Under the pieces are notes generated by a model. That model was not told the DNA's origin, did not search any database, and saw only the letters and a list, made by a program, of their open reading frames with translations. Below are positions 33,301 to 42,428 of a stretch of 64,000 bases of DNA, one piece after another. The stretch's first letter is position 1; every line of letters starts with the position of its first letter. Position numbers and translations under genes: made by a program. Source of the stretch: Lacihabitans soyangensis (GTDB lineage: Bacteria > Bacteroidota > Bacteroidia > Cytophagales > Spirosomataceae); assembly GCF_024343775.1 (NCBI RefSeq), contig NZ_RJUF01000194.1:124001-188000 (forward strand). Direction: 5' to 3'.

Positions 33301-34251
33301 TTATTTTACCAAGAAGCTTCCTGTTCCAATTTTGAAGCCTTCTGAGTAAAGTTCAATTGCATATTTACCTGATTTGAAAGCTGCTTCTTTTTTGTAGAAC
33401 ATATCAACTTTCTGGTCGTCATTGGTGTAGGCCACGTTTTGCTTTAAACTGTAACCAATTTCCTGGTTGGCAAAATTCAAAACACCACCTCTCGACATGT
33501 CATTCAGCACTGCTCCGTTTGGATCCATTACTCTCAAATACACATCTTTATTGTTTCTTTCAGTAAGTGGGTTAGAAGGTAGAATATACGAAATCTTAAG
33601 TTGATCAACCTTGCGGTTTTTCAATTCGCCATCTTTTTCCTTACCTCTTCCTGTCAATCCTACCACTTGTACGTTAACCGCTTTCAAAGCAGAACCCACG
33701 TTTACTTTTTTGCGTAAATCCTCATTTTGAGAACTAACCTCGCTTACCTTTGAGTTTAAAGAGTCTTTGGCATAGCTCAATGATTTGTTTTGACTAAGCA
33801 CTTGCTCCTTCTCTGTCTGAAGAGTTAAATTCTGTGAGTTTAGTAGCCCATTTTCTTCTTTCAACTTTAAGATTTCTTCGTCTTTTTGAGTTAAAAAAGC
33901 CTCATATTCAGCTATTTTACCCTCATATTTCTTAGCAGAAAAATTAGCATCTGCCTTGAGTCTTTTCTTATCTTGCTCTAGCTGAGCCTTGATTTTTTCA
34001 AGCTCCTCCACACTTCCACCCAAGGCGGTCACCTCGGCAATTTTAGCATCAAGTGATTGAGATATCGAATCCAACTTAACTTTGGTAGTTGAGAGCTCGT
34101 CTACTTTGCCAGTTAGAAGTTTTTGTAAGTCGGCGTTTTCGTTTTGTGAACCGTAGTATAGATATCCTAAAAGACCTAAAGCTCCTAAAAGAACAACTAA
34201 ACCTATTTTAAGTGTATTTGAATTACTCGGTGAATGATTTTCCATTTCCAT
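33301..34251 (-). CDS. Single-pass membrane protein with long coiled coil (copy 2 of a paralogous pair)
   Basis: 316 residues, the same length as the protein at 7962 and collinear with it. It has a membrane helix at about 14-31 (IGLVVLLGALGLLGYLYYG), then the coiled coil with KLDSISQSLDAKIAEVTALG (copy 1: KLDSISAQLDAKIAEIAALG). The C-terminal beta-rich domain has GRGKEKDGELKNRKVDQL and IELYSEGFKIGTGSFLVK (copy 1: IELYADGFRIGQTSFNIK). Identity is strongest at the start of the coil and in the C-terminal domain. It forms its own transcription unit with a terminator at 33232-33260. Function is unknown. Confidence 0.8.
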   Translation of the reverse strand: MEMENHSPSNSNTLKIGLVVLLGALGLLGYLYYGSQNENADLQKLLTGKVDELSTTKVKLDSISQSLDAKIAEVTALGGSVEELEKIKAQLEQDKKRLKADANFSAKKYEGKIAEYEAFLTQKDEEILKLKEENGLLNSQNLTLQTEKEQVLSQNKSLSYAKDSLNSKVSEVSSQNEDLRKKVNVGSALKAVNVQVVGLTGRGKEKDGELKNRKVDQLKISYILPSNPLTERNNKDVYLRVMDPNGAVLNDMSRGGVLNFANQEIGYSLKQNVAYTNDDQKVDMFYKKEAAFKSGKYAIELYSEGFKIGTGSFLVK

Positions 34252-34347
34252 ATTTAAATATTTTAAGTTTCGAATATGCTACAAACTAAACATACCCACC
34301 TTAAACCGGTGTTAAATGGAAATTAAATTTACCTTAAAATTCAGCTG

Positions 34348-35757
34348 TTAGTAAAAAAGGTTTGGAATAGTGACTTGGAAAAGATTGCCATCTTCTTGTG
34401 GTAAAACGCTGATTTTACCGTGATGTAGTTCAACAATTTGCTTTACAATGGCTAAACCAACACCATGGCCTGTTTTGCCTCTTGCGGTGGAATCTGATCT
34501 ATAAAAGGGTTGAAAAATTTGCGTGATCTCGTTTTTGGGAATAGGGACCCCTTCATTTTTTATGCCCACTTTCACCTGATTACGCTTAACCGAAATATTC
34601 AACAAAGCAGTCTGGTTGACCGAAAACTTACAGGCATTGTCTATCAAATTTTTGAAAACCACCTTCAAAGCCTCCTCATTGCCATTTACGATGAGGTATT
34701 TCTCATCTTCAGGAAAATTCTCGAGATCTATCTCTATGTTCTTATTCGCATTCCATTTTTTGAACTCCGAAACCGCATCAAAAACCACTTCATCCAGCCT
34801 GACTTCGGTAAGTGGCAATGCGTTTTCGTCTGAAAATATATTGGCCAATTGTAACAGCGAATGCGTGAGGTGATTGAGTTTAAGGGTATCTTCTCTCAAA
34901 GAAAGTATCTGCTCGTGAAACTCCGGAAAATTCTTGTATTTCATTTCCAACAGCTCTATCTGTGTGAAGATTTTCGTCAGGGGATTCTTTAGCTCGTGTG
35001 AAATATTGGCCACGAACATTTTCTGAGTGAATACGGCATTTTCTGCCCGATGTAAGAGCTTATTGATTGTTTCGGCCATTTGGCCTATCTCATCGCCAAA
35101 ATTGGTATGAATGATACGTTTGGAAATATTTTTCGGAAAAATCTGGTCTAACTGCTGAATAATGTCAGATATCGGAGCAAGGGCCTTATTGGCCAGATAC
35201 CAACCCAAGAATCCTATAAAAAGTAAGGCCACAAAGGACATAATGATAAGGATATTCTTTAAGTCCGCCAAGGCTCCCTCGCCTATTTTGTCAACGGCAC
35301 TCACCATCACCCAATATTCTCCAGAATTATCCTTGATTCTCAGATAAGCCATCTTATAAGCACCCAAACTTGCGTTTCCTACCGAGCTGGTTGAGTCAAT
35401 CCTCAACATCAAAAGTCGGTGAAATTCCTCTTTTTTGAAGTTGTTGGAAAACACAAAAAGGTTTCTTTTGATGTCTATGATCGAAATAACCTCTTCGTTG
35501 AGGTACTCTCTTTCGGTATTTTCAACAATTTTCTGAATCTCGATATTGTTGGCTTGGAAATCAAAAAAAAGAGACGAGGTCGTTAAAGCTCTGTCTTGTA
35601 GTTTTTTGTAGAAGCGTTTTTCGAGATAAAGTTTACTAAAAAAATAAATACTAACCGAAAAAAACATAAAAAGAAAACCCACCAACAGTAAAACCTGCAA
35701 GGTAAGCTGCCCTCTTATGTTGAGCTTAAAGTTTAATTTTTCCAATATGGACTTCAC
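34348..35757 (-). CDS. Two-component sensor histidine kinase (HAMP/HisKA type)
   Basis: 469 residues, GTG start at 35757. Two membrane helices (about 17-38 and 167-187) flank a periplasmic sensing region. A HAMP-like linker follows (ALAPISDIIQQLDQIFPK), then HisKA with the H box VANISHELKNPLTKI (His near 254) and HATPase motifs NLIDNACKFS and GKTGHGVGLAIVKQI. It phosphorylates the OmpR-type regulator encoded 22 bases upstream. The pair follows an ECF sigma/anti-sigma pair and a DUF2490 gene on the same strand. Confidence 0.92.
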   Translation of the reverse strand: MKSILEKLNFKLNIRGQLTLQVLLLVGFLFMFFSVSIYFFSKLYLEKRFYKKLQDRALTTSSLFFDFQANNIEIQKIVENTEREYLNEEVISIIDIKRNLFVFSNNFKKEEFHRLLMLRIDSTSSVGNASLGAYKMAYLRIKDNSGEYWVMVSAVDKIGEGALADLKNILIIMSFVALLFIGFLGWYLANKALAPISDIIQQLDQIFPKNISKRIIHTNFGDEIGQMAETINKLLHRAENAVFTQKMFVANISHELKNPLTKIFTQIELLEMKYKNFPEFHEQILSLREDTLKLNHLTHSLLQLANIFSDENALPLTEVRLDEVVFDAVSEFKKWNANKNIEIDLENFPEDEKYLIVNGNEEALKVVFKNLIDNACKFSVNQTALLNISVKRNQVKVGIKNEGVPIPKNEITQIFQPFYRSDSTARGKTGHGVGLAIVKQIVELHHGKISVLPQEDGNLFQVTIPNLFY

Positions 35758-35779
35758 CTGATTCTATTTCGATTTCTAG

Positions 35780-36454
35780 TCAATCCTTTATAACGTAGCC
35801 CATACCTATTTGTGTATGAATCAGCTTCTTATCAAAGTCTTTGTCCACTTTTTTTCTAAGAAAATTCACGTAAACTTCTATGACATTCGTACCCGTGTCA
35901 AAGGTTACGTCCCAAATTTTCTCGGCAAGTTCGACCTTCGAAATCACACGACCAGGATGACGCATCAACAACTCCAAAAGATTAAATTCCTTGGCCGTCA
36001 ATAGTATTTCCTTTCCAGCTCGTTTTACCTGTTTGGTATCTTGGTTTAGCTCCAAGTCAGACACTCGCAACACATTAGATGGAGCCGCTATCGACTTATT
36101 TCTACGAGTCAAGGCTCGGATTCTGGCCATAAGCTCATTAAACTCAAACGGTTTCCCAAGATAGTCATCTGCTCCTGCGTCTAGTCCAGTGATAATATCG
36201 GCAGTAGTGCTCAAGGCAGTCAAGAGCAAAATAGGTGTCTCGAAACCACTTTCACGCAGTTTTCTGCAAAGATTTAGCCCATTTATTTCTGGAAGAATGA
36301 TATCGGTAATCAATAAATCGTATGTATTTCTTTGTGCCAATGTAAGGCCCATGAGGCCGTCGTATGCGATATCTACCTCAATATTATGTTGTTCCAAACC
36401 TTGCTTAATGAGTTGCAAAGTTTTGGCCTCGTCTTCTACTAGTAAAATTTTCAT
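35780..36454 (-). CDS. OmpR-family response regulator
   Basis: 224 residues. The receiver domain (1-115) has acidic residues in LLVEDEAKTL, the phosphorylated Asp in ITDIILPEINGLNLC (about 51) and the switch Lys in LGKPFEFNEL. The winged-helix domain (about 128-222) contains LTAKEFNLLELLMRHPGRVI and GTNVIEVYVNFLRKKVDK. It binds DNA as a phosphorylated dimer. Its partner kinase begins 22 bases downstream. Targets are unknown; such pairs in Bacteroidota often control metal efflux or envelope genes. Confidence 0.94.
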   Translation of the reverse strand: MKILLVEDEAKTLQLIKQGLEQHNIEVDIAYDGLMGLTLAQRNTYDLLITDIILPEINGLNLCRKLRESGFETPILLLTALSTTADIITGLDAGADDYLGKPFEFNELMARIRALTRRNKSIAAPSNVLRVSDLELNQDTKQVKRAGKEILLTAKEFNLLELLMRHPGRVISKVELAEKIWDVTFDTGTNVIEVYVNFLRKKVDKDFDKKLIHTQIGMGYVIKD

Positions 36455-36496
36455 ACTCCGATTTTTTTGCTATTTCATCAAAAAACGATGATAAAT

Positions 36497-37276
36497 CTAA
36501 TTTTTGGCAAAATTTATCTTCTTAAATAAAGTCAAACGAACAATGTCTCTTTGAAAATACGTATCGAACTGAGCTCGCTGTTGATACCATCGCAAATAGC
36601 CCAATTCGGCAGAGAATTTTTTAGTAAAACTATGCTCGTAAGCTATATAAATTCTGTTTTGGTCAAAGAAATTCACATTTTTCCCTGAATTTACCATTAA
36701 TTCATCCGAAAGCTTTAGGTTGGCGTTTTGTTTTTTCCAGAGAAAAAACTGGTATTGTAGCCTCAGACGATAACGCATGTTAAAATTATATCCCTCAAGA
36801 AGTTGAACACCGTCATTTTTCCGAATAAATCTCTCGTCAATCCTGACTCTGGTAGAAAAAACAATCTTTTCATTTATTCGCTGTACAGCATTTAATTCCT
36901 GAAAAGGACGAATCTCGGGAACAGTAAGTTTAACGGTGGCGTCAGGAAATTGAGGATCTTGCCACGAAAAAGTTTGTCCCCATGCAACGTCTAAATTAGG
37001 ATTTACCTTAAAATGTAGATGATTGTGCTGAATAGTGTGGTGCTGGGTATTCCCCTCATAAAACCTACGGTTGTCTATTTCAGTAACCAAGAATAATTTT
37101 TTATTCAAATTTGTCTGTACCATCGCCCGCATCCAAAACAGATTCTGGTGGGTTACATTCGATTGAGAAACAACTGAAAAAGGTATAAAAAAAGTTAACC
37201 AAAAAACTCGTCTGATTTTTTTATTCAAATCCACTAAATAATGCTTGTTTGATAATTTTCGGATCAAAAATAACAC
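36497..37276 (-). CDS. DUF2490 family secreted/outer-membrane protein
   Basis: Up to 259 residues. The first start is a GTG at 37276; an in-frame GTG at 37234 and a TTG at 37228 give a better signal peptide (NKKIRRVFWLTFFIPFSVVSQ), so the true protein probably has about 245 residues. The body matches DUF2490: HQNLFWMRAMVQTNLNKKLF, RPFQELNAVQRINEKIVFST and MRYRLRLQYQFFLW, likely a small outer-membrane barrel. It lies between the anti-sigma and response regulator genes on the same strand with 45 bases or less between genes, suggesting a shared transcript. Confidence 0.78.
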   Translation of the reverse strand: MLFLIRKLSNKHYLVDLNKKIRRVFWLTFFIPFSVVSQSNVTHQNLFWMRAMVQTNLNKKLFLVTEIDNRRFYEGNTQHHTIQHNHLHFKVNPNLDVAWGQTFSWQDPQFPDATVKLTVPEIRPFQELNAVQRINEKIVFSTRVRIDERFIRKNDGVQLLEGYNFNMRYRLRLQYQFFLWKKQNANLKLSDELMVNSGKNVNFFDQNRIYIAYEHSFTKKFSAELGYLRWYQQRAQFDTYFQRDIVRLTLFKKINFAKN

Positions 37277-37320
37277 AAATAGAGGGTTTTTCGGCGGTAT
37301 CGATGAAATATTAACAAAAC

Positions 37321-38025
37321 CTAAAGTTCGTCTAAAAGCTTCAAGGCTTGCTCTTTTTGGGGATTATCGCTTATGGACAGTTGTTTCAAAATCTGTTTTG
37401 AACTGTCCCTTTTGTTGGTTTTTAGATATGCCAAAGCTAAATACCATTGCCTGTATACCTCTAGTTGAGCATTTGAATTAATAAATTTTTTGTTCTCGAA
37501 AAGTGCAATGGTTTTTTCTGGTTTATTGATTTCTAGATAAGAAATTCCCTCATAAAACGTGGCATAATCTTCACTTACCAGTGCTTTGAGTTTTCCAAAA
37601 AGTTGGGCTGAAGATTGAAAATCTCCAGAGTCGTAAGCAGCAAAAGCCTTGGTTTTTAAGGTTTCTTCGGATTCTCCACGTACGTTCGGGGCTATAACAT
37701 TCGGGTAAGTTTGATAGTAGCTCAGATAAAGTTTGGAGGTATCGGATTTACCAAGAAATTGTTGAAAAACCACCCAGCCCCCGATGATAAACACCACCGC
37801 AGCTGCGGCGTATTTCCACCAACCATTCTGATGCTTTGGTTTTTCGAAGCTCGCCACCAAGTTCTTGATTTCAGCTCTCTCTTTTGAACGAATGGCCGAC
37901 TGCACCGATTTTTGAAATTCGAACTCTGCCTTGAATTCATTATCGGTTTCGAGTTTTTCATTAAACTCCACTAACTCCTTTTCAGTCAGTGTTTTCTCGA
38001 AATATTTATTGATTAGCTCTTCCAT
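37321..38025 (-). CDS. Putative anti-sigma factor with TPR-like periplasmic part
   Basis: 234 residues. An N-terminal cytoplasmic anti-sigma-like region (1-80: LINKYFEKTLTEKELVEFNE) is followed by a membrane helix at about 88-107 (WWKYAAAAVVFIIGGWVVF). The outer part (about 125-230) is made of TPR-like helices (FAAYDSGDFQSSAQLFGKLK, FYEGISYLEINKPEKTIALF, WYLALAYLKTNKRDSSKQIL). It begins 1 base after the stop of the ECF sigma gene, the usual coupling for a sigma/anti-sigma pair. It should hold the sigma factor at the membrane until an envelope signal arrives. Confidence 0.83.
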   Translation of the reverse strand: MEELINKYFEKTLTEKELVEFNEKLETDNEFKAEFEFQKSVQSAIRSKERAEIKNLVASFEKPKHQNGWWKYAAAAVVFIIGGWVVFQQFLGKSDTSKLYLSYYQTYPNVIAPNVRGESEETLKTKAFAAYDSGDFQSSAQLFGKLKALVSEDYATFYEGISYLEINKPEKTIALFENKKFINSNAQLEVYRQWYLALAYLKTNKRDSSKQILKQLSISDNPQKEQALKLLDEL

Positions 38026-38026
38026 T

Positions 38027-38548
38027 TCAGTTTTTCGATAACATTTCTTTGAGATGTTTTAGACATCTCGCTTTTTGACTTTTCAGTACGTCTTTTGACT
38101 GATAAGGGAGCAGTTCCATTATTTCGTCGAGTTTTTTTTCTTCGTAATAAAACAGTCGCACAATTTTGTAGCATTGGTCTCCCAGTTTTTTCAAACTGTT
38201 TTCTAGAAGCCCAATCTGTTGATCACTTTCATCTACTTCAGACCATTCTAGGCCGTCAGGGAGTGTTTCTATTTCAACAAAATCAGTCTTATTTTTTCTC
38301 AATTTGCCAAAAATCATGTATTTACCAATAGAGAAAAGATAGGTCTTCAGTTCGGCATTCAATCCATCGAGTTTACCTTTTTCGGCGTTTTCTATCAAAG
38401 CCACAAAAGCATCTTGATAGACATCTAGAATGTCTTCTTGAGGTAAATTATACTTCGAGGCAAACATCAAAAATCCACTCCGATACGAAGTATAAATCCG
38501 CTCCAGTGTTTTTCCGTCCCGCCTTTTTAAATTCTCTATCTCCGTCAC
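38027..38548 (-). CDS. ECF RNA polymerase sigma factor
   Basis: 173 residues from a GTG at 38548 (VTEIENLKRRDGKTLERIY). The frame continues upstream to a TTG at 38638, but that would overlap the divergent gene region and has no support. Region 2 covers about 15-90 (YTSYRSGFLMFASKYNLPQED, LKTYLFSIGKYMIFGKLR). Region 4 is near the end (IVRLFYYEEKKLDEIMELL, YQSKDVLKSQKARCLKHLKE). It is coupled to the anti-sigma gene and divergent from a LytTR regulator gene. Confidence 0.85.
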   Translation of the reverse strand: MTEIENLKRRDGKTLERIYTSYRSGFLMFASKYNLPQEDILDVYQDAFVALIENAEKGKLDGLNAELKTYLFSIGKYMIFGKLRKNKTDFVEIETLPDGLEWSEVDESDQQIGLLENSLKKLGDQCYKIVRLFYYEEKKLDEIMELLPYQSKDVLKSQKARCLKHLKEMLSKN

Positions 38549-38655
38549 TGTTCTGAGCTTAGTGTTTTTTTTCTTAAAAAGTAAACATACGAAATTTTTT
38601 ATTTTACGGCAGTTTACTTTTCGTGTTTTTCCACACAAACATTAAAAAAGTGTTC

Positions 38656-38982
38656 ATGAAATATCAATTTAAAAATGTTAGAGGCTTAAAAAGAGCCAAA
38701 GTAAAACCCGAGGATGTTATAAAAGTGGAGGCCGACGAAAACTATAGCGTGTTTTATTTTTCAAATGGCAGAAGTATCACATTGGCCAAAACACTTAAGG
38801 AATGTGAAGGGATTTTTGAGCCCTATCCTTTTTACCGTACACATCGCTCGTGCATAATTAACCTACACTATTGTCTCGAAATTCAAGAAAAAGAAGTTTT
38901 GCTTTTCAATAACCTAAAGGCCAGTATTTCGAGGAGAAGACTTACGGGCCTAAAAAACAGCCTTTTGTATGAAAAAAAATGA
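38656..38982 (+). CDS. Standalone LytTR DNA-binding regulator
   Basis: 108 residues from the ATG at 38656, which begins MKYQFKNVRGLKRAKVKPED. It consists of a LytTR domain only (VIKVEADENYSVFYFSNGRS, TLAKTLKECEGIFEPYPFYR, THRSCIINLHYC, ASISRRRLTGLKN) with no receiver or membrane part. Such single-domain regulators are usually controlled at the level of synthesis or by a partner. It is divergent from an ECF sigma factor and lies 71 bases upstream of the envelope gene cluster that starts with an OmpA protein, so those genes are likely targets. Confidence 0.85.
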   Translation: MKYQFKNVRGLKRAKVKPEDVIKVEADENYSVFYFSNGRSITLAKTLKECEGIFEPYPFYRTHRSCIINLHYCLEIQEKEVLLFNNLKASISRRRLTGLKNSLLYEKK

Positions 38983-39053
38983 ACTGAAAAAAAAATTCAA
39001 AACCAGAGTTTACTTTTTTCTCAAAATGACACCAATACTAAACATTATATAAA

Positions 39054-40424
39054 ATGAGATTTTACATAACACTGATTTTGTTTTTGGCCGTGCAGAGTCT
39101 TTCGGCCCAAATCATAAAACCCAAAGAAGTAGCGAAAAGAAAAGCTACTGACCGTACCAATAATGCAATTGACAGAAGCATTGACAAAGGCCTCGACAAA
39201 GTAGAGGAAGGTATCGGGAATATTTTCAAGAAAAAAGAAAAGCCTGAAAAGGAGAGTAATTCGAAAAAATCGGAAGAAAGTGATTCGGAGGAAAATGAGG
39301 ATGATAAGGCTTCTGAGGGTTCAGAACCTAACGAAAAGAAAGAGATAAAAAAGGAGCAAACCGCACCAGCTCCCAAGGCCAGCATGAAGGCCTATTCGAA
39401 GTTTGACTTCGTGCCTGGAGAGAAAGTTTTGGGTTTTGATGACTTTAATGAGACCAGTGTGGGGGACTTTCCTTTGGAATGGAATACGAACTCGTCTGCG
39501 GAGATTGTTACCTTCAACGAAAGTCCTGAAAAATGGCTTTTCATGAGTCAGGATGGCTTTTTTCAGCCAGATTTTGTGAAAGATATGCCAGAAAATTTCA
39601 CCTTGGAATATGATATCTTCACTAGATACCGCAGCAATAACCTACTGAGCTACAATTTCTACATTTATTCGAGCCCAAATCCTAAGGCTGATTTTACAAA
39701 TACAAATATCAACAATGGATTCTATTTCAATTGGGGTGGCGGAACCGAATTCGCTGGTTTTGAAGTCTATGAAAACAGCGAGGTAATCAACAAGAATGAA
39801 AAACTAGTAATAAAAAGTTTGACATGCTCAGGCGACAGTTATGAAGAACCGAGCAAAGTTCATTTCTCTATATGGAGGCAAAAAAGTAGACTGCGTATCT
39901 ATGTCAACGAAGTCAAAGTTTTGGATATCCCGAAGGCTTTTGACCCAAAACTAAAATACAATGCATTTAAGTTAGGCTCCAGCTATATGAACTACTCGGA
40001 ACAGGAAAACAAAGACGAGTATATGGTGGCCAATGTTCGATATGCAGTGGGTGCACCAGATACCCGTTCCAAACTCATCACCGAAGGCAAACTAGTGACC
40101 AGAGGAATTCTTTTCGATGTCAATTCTGACAAAATTAAGGCTGAGTCTTATGGAGTTTTGAAAGAAATCGGAACGGTGTTGAAAGAAAACCCGACTGTTA
40201 AAGTAAAAATCATTGGTCATACGGATTCTGATGGTGATGATGTGAAAAACTTAGAATTATCGAAACTCCGTGCGGCTTCGGTAAAGAATTCTCTTTCAGC
40301 GGAGTTTGGAATTGAGGCCAATCGCATGGAAACAGATGGAAAGGGCGAAGCCCTGCCTTCTGAACCTAATACCACGCCGCAAGGAAAGGCTAATAATCGC
40401 AGAGTTGAATTTTTGAAATTGTAA
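39054..40424 (+). CDS. OmpA-family outer-membrane protein
   Basis: 456 residues. A signal peptide (1-18, ending SLSAQ) is followed by a strongly charged Lys/Glu/Ser-rich linker (about 45-110), a lectin-like or beta-sandwich domain (about 115-335, GFDDFNETSVGDFPLEWNT) and a C-terminal OmpA peptidoglycan-binding domain (about 345-456: GILFDVNSDKIKAESYGVL, KVKIIGHTDSDGDDVKNLEL, SKLRAASVKNSL, RRVEFLKL). It should link the outer membrane to the cell wall. The next gene follows after 16 bases, so it heads the cluster to 46887. Confidence 0.88.
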   Translation: MRFYITLILFLAVQSLSAQIIKPKEVAKRKATDRTNNAIDRSIDKGLDKVEEGIGNIFKKKEKPEKESNSKKSEESDSEENEDDKASEGSEPNEKKEIKKEQTAPAPKASMKAYSKFDFVPGEKVLGFDDFNETSVGDFPLEWNTNSSAEIVTFNESPEKWLFMSQDGFFQPDFVKDMPENFTLEYDIFTRYRSNNLLSYNFYIYSSPNPKADFTNTNINNGFYFNWGGGTEFAGFEVYENSEVINKNEKLVIKSLTCSGDSYEEPSKVHFSIWRQKSRLRIYVNEVKVLDIPKAFDPKLKYNAFKLGSSYMNYSEQENKDEYMVANVRYAVGAPDTRSKLITEGKLVTRGILFDVNSDKIKAESYGVLKEIGTVLKENPTVKVKIIGHTDSDGDDVKNLELSKLRAASVKNSLSAEFGIEANRMETDGKGEALPSEPNTTPQGKANNRRVEFLKL

Positions 40425-40440
40425 AAAAATAATCAAAGTT

Positions 40441-41913
40441 ATGAAAAAAATATATAAAACATTTGTGTTGAGCATTTTGTCTATTTTTTCATTTGGCCAG
40501 TCTGTCACTTTAGAGCCTGGGAAAAGTGTGTTTGACAATTTAAGTAGCGGTACTGAAGTAAACTCTTCACCATCAAATCCTTTTAAAATCTATAGTGAGG
40601 GTCATTTGACTCCCATTGATTTTTATAATTATTCATTGCTTCATGGGCGAATAAGGACTAGCTATGGAGGTTTACAGTTGTTTGGGAAGAATTACCTTTC
40701 ACTTCATACTTCTTTTGATACGAACAGTGGACCAAAGTTCTACTTAAATTCCGAAGGGAATGTCTCCATTGCTGATAACGCCACAAATGGCTTTTACAGG
40801 TTCAATGTTCTAGCAAACAATGAAAATGTAGCTTTTTTTGGAAATGGAAACCCTTTACAGAATCAAGCTACGCTTTCCTTAAATAACAAGTTCTTCTTGC
40901 GATCAAATCCAAATGGTATTTCTATGACCTCCGATGGGTCCTTTCTATTACAATCTGAGTCTGCTGGTTCTCTTTCATTTAGAAATAATGGAGCTAATAG
41001 ATTTATAATTGATGGAGAAACTGCAAATGTTGGGATTGGAGTTGATAATCCAGCCCACAGGCTTAGTGTTGTAAAAATTAGAAATAATTTGTCTTCTGAT
41101 ACCATTGCTTCTTTTCGATATCTAATTGGTTTACCTGTTACTTACAAACTAAAAATTCTTTTGCAGGATGAGGGCTACCTATATAGTTACAGAACTAGTA
41201 ATAATTCTGGATTAGGTTTAAAATCCAATAATAGCATTCAAATGGATTTCGAAAATAATTTAAAAATGAATTCTATTTTCGGGACTGTTATTCGTGTTGG
41301 AAGTGATCAAAATGTAAGTATTAATCCTTCAATTACGGGGATTGGTGAAGATGGCTTAGCCCAAGCAAAGGCTAATCTTGACGTGAATAACACTATACGC
41401 TCCGCTGAACTCGACTTTAATGAGGTCAATATAACCGAACGTCGCCATGTTTTCGCTGATAAAGATGGTATTTTAAGAGTAGAAGGTAGTTCCAATTACT
41501 TTGCAAGCTATAATTTTAGTGCAGTTCAAGCCCAAGATTATGATGACCAACTAAGAAAAGGCAGTGGCTATGCCTGGTTTAACACCACGAATGTTGGAGC
41601 TACTATGTATTTACCAATAAATTTACCTGATGGTGTTAGGATTACTAATGTTAGAATGTTTTTATTAGACAATTCAGCCTCGAATCTCTCATTTACGCTA
41701 AATAAAAATAGCCATGCAACCAATACATTTACCAATATTGCATCTGCTCAAAGTTCTACAAATACGGTAAGCGTTATTAACATCACCGATAATGCTAATG
41801 AAACCGTTGACAATCAGAATAATTCATATTATGTAAACATTTCATCATCAGGAAATTGGACCGGAAACACCCTTCAATTCCACAGTTTAGTTATCACTTA
41901 TCAATATCAATAA
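40441..41913 (+). CDS. Secreted protein with tail-fibre-like repeats, function unknown
   Basis: 490 residues with a signal peptide (1-20, ending SFGQ). Repetitive beta-strand sections follow, such as NVGIGVDNPAHRLSVVK, GTVIRVGSDQNVSINPS and QAKANLDVNNTIRSAELDF. These resemble the GIG...P..L.V pattern of phage tail fibres and of many Bacteroidota surface proteins. The last 120 residues form a separate beta domain (GSGYAWFNTTNVGATMYLPI to LQFHSLVITYQYQ). No attachment motif for Type IX secretion is visible at the C-terminus. It lies between OmpA and a lipoprotein gene and is probably displayed on the cell surface. Confidence 0.65.
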   Translation: MKKIYKTFVLSILSIFSFGQSVTLEPGKSVFDNLSSGTEVNSSPSNPFKIYSEGHLTPIDFYNYSLLHGRIRTSYGGLQLFGKNYLSLHTSFDTNSGPKFYLNSEGNVSIADNATNGFYRFNVLANNENVAFFGNGNPLQNQATLSLNNKFFLRSNPNGISMTSDGSFLLQSESAGSLSFRNNGANRFIIDGETANVGIGVDNPAHRLSVVKIRNNLSSDTIASFRYLIGLPVTYKLKILLQDEGYLYSYRTSNNSGLGLKSNNSIQMDFENNLKMNSIFGTVIRVGSDQNVSINPSITGIGEDGLAQAKANLDVNNTIRSAELDFNEVNITERRHVFADKDGILRVEGSSNYFASYNFSAVQAQDYDDQLRKGSGYAWFNTTNVGATMYLPINLPDGVRITNVRMFLLDNSASNLSFTLNKNSHATNTFTNIASAQSSTNTVSVINITDNANETVDNQNNSYYVNISSSGNWTGNTLQFHSLVITYQYQ

Positions 41914-41915
41914 TC

Positions 41916-42410
41916 ATGAAAACAATCAAAAAACTCTCTTTTCTATTTTTAGTCACATTATCTATCACTTCATGTGGTAAACTCGACATTACACCTGACG
42001 ATAACGACGACTCAGGAAGTTCTTCTGGCAGTAAAGTATCTGGTAGTATGAAAGGCACACTTGACGGAAAGGCTTGGGAGGCAAAATCAGTAAGTTTTGG
42101 GGGGCTTTTTGCCACTATTGACATGGTAGGTAAAATAGACGACAACAATTTCATTTCGTTACAATTCACTGATACCAAACTCGAATTAGGCAAAACTTAC
42201 CAATTTGACAACAAAAATTTAGAGGCCAATCTATTAGGTGTTATTGTAGGTACAATCGACGGCAAAAATATGCTGTCTAAAAGTGGCACGTTTAAATTTA
42301 CAAAATACAAGAAAAACAGTGTGATTGAAGGAGAAATGAATGTCATACTAACTAATTTCCTTGACCCAGATAAAGAATTTAAAAATTGTACATTCAGCAT
42401 GAAATATTAA
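41916..42410 (+). CDS. DUF6252-like lipoprotein
   Basis: 164 residues from the ATG at 41916 (an upstream in-frame start at 41856 lies inside the previous gene). Lipobox FLVTLSITSCGKLD gives the lipidated Cys near residue 20. An Asp/Ser/Gly-rich spacer (DDNDDSGSSSGSK) leads into a beta-rich domain (MKGTLDGKAWEAKSVSFGG, FISLQFTDTKLELGKTYQF) like the DUF6252 group common in Bacteroidota. It is separated from the preceding gene by only 2 bases. The ligand is unknown. Confidence 0.7.
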   Translation: MKTIKKLSFLFLVTLSITSCGKLDITPDDNDDSGSSSGSKVSGSMKGTLDGKAWEAKSVSFGGLFATIDMVGKIDDNNFISLQFTDTKLELGKTYQFDNKNLEANLLGVIVGTIDGKNMLSKSGTFKFTKYKKNSVIEGEMNVILTNFLDPDKEFKNCTFSMKY

Positions 42411-42428
42411 TTATAAATATATCAAACC

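Noticed and set aside
38549-38638. N-terminal extension of the ECF sigma factor from TTG 38638
   Set aside because: The extra 30 residues are basic and not part of the sigma fold, and they would run into the region of the divergent LytTR gene.
41856-41915. Longer start for the DUF6252-like lipoprotein
   Set aside because: The extension lies within the preceding gene and would bury the signal peptide.
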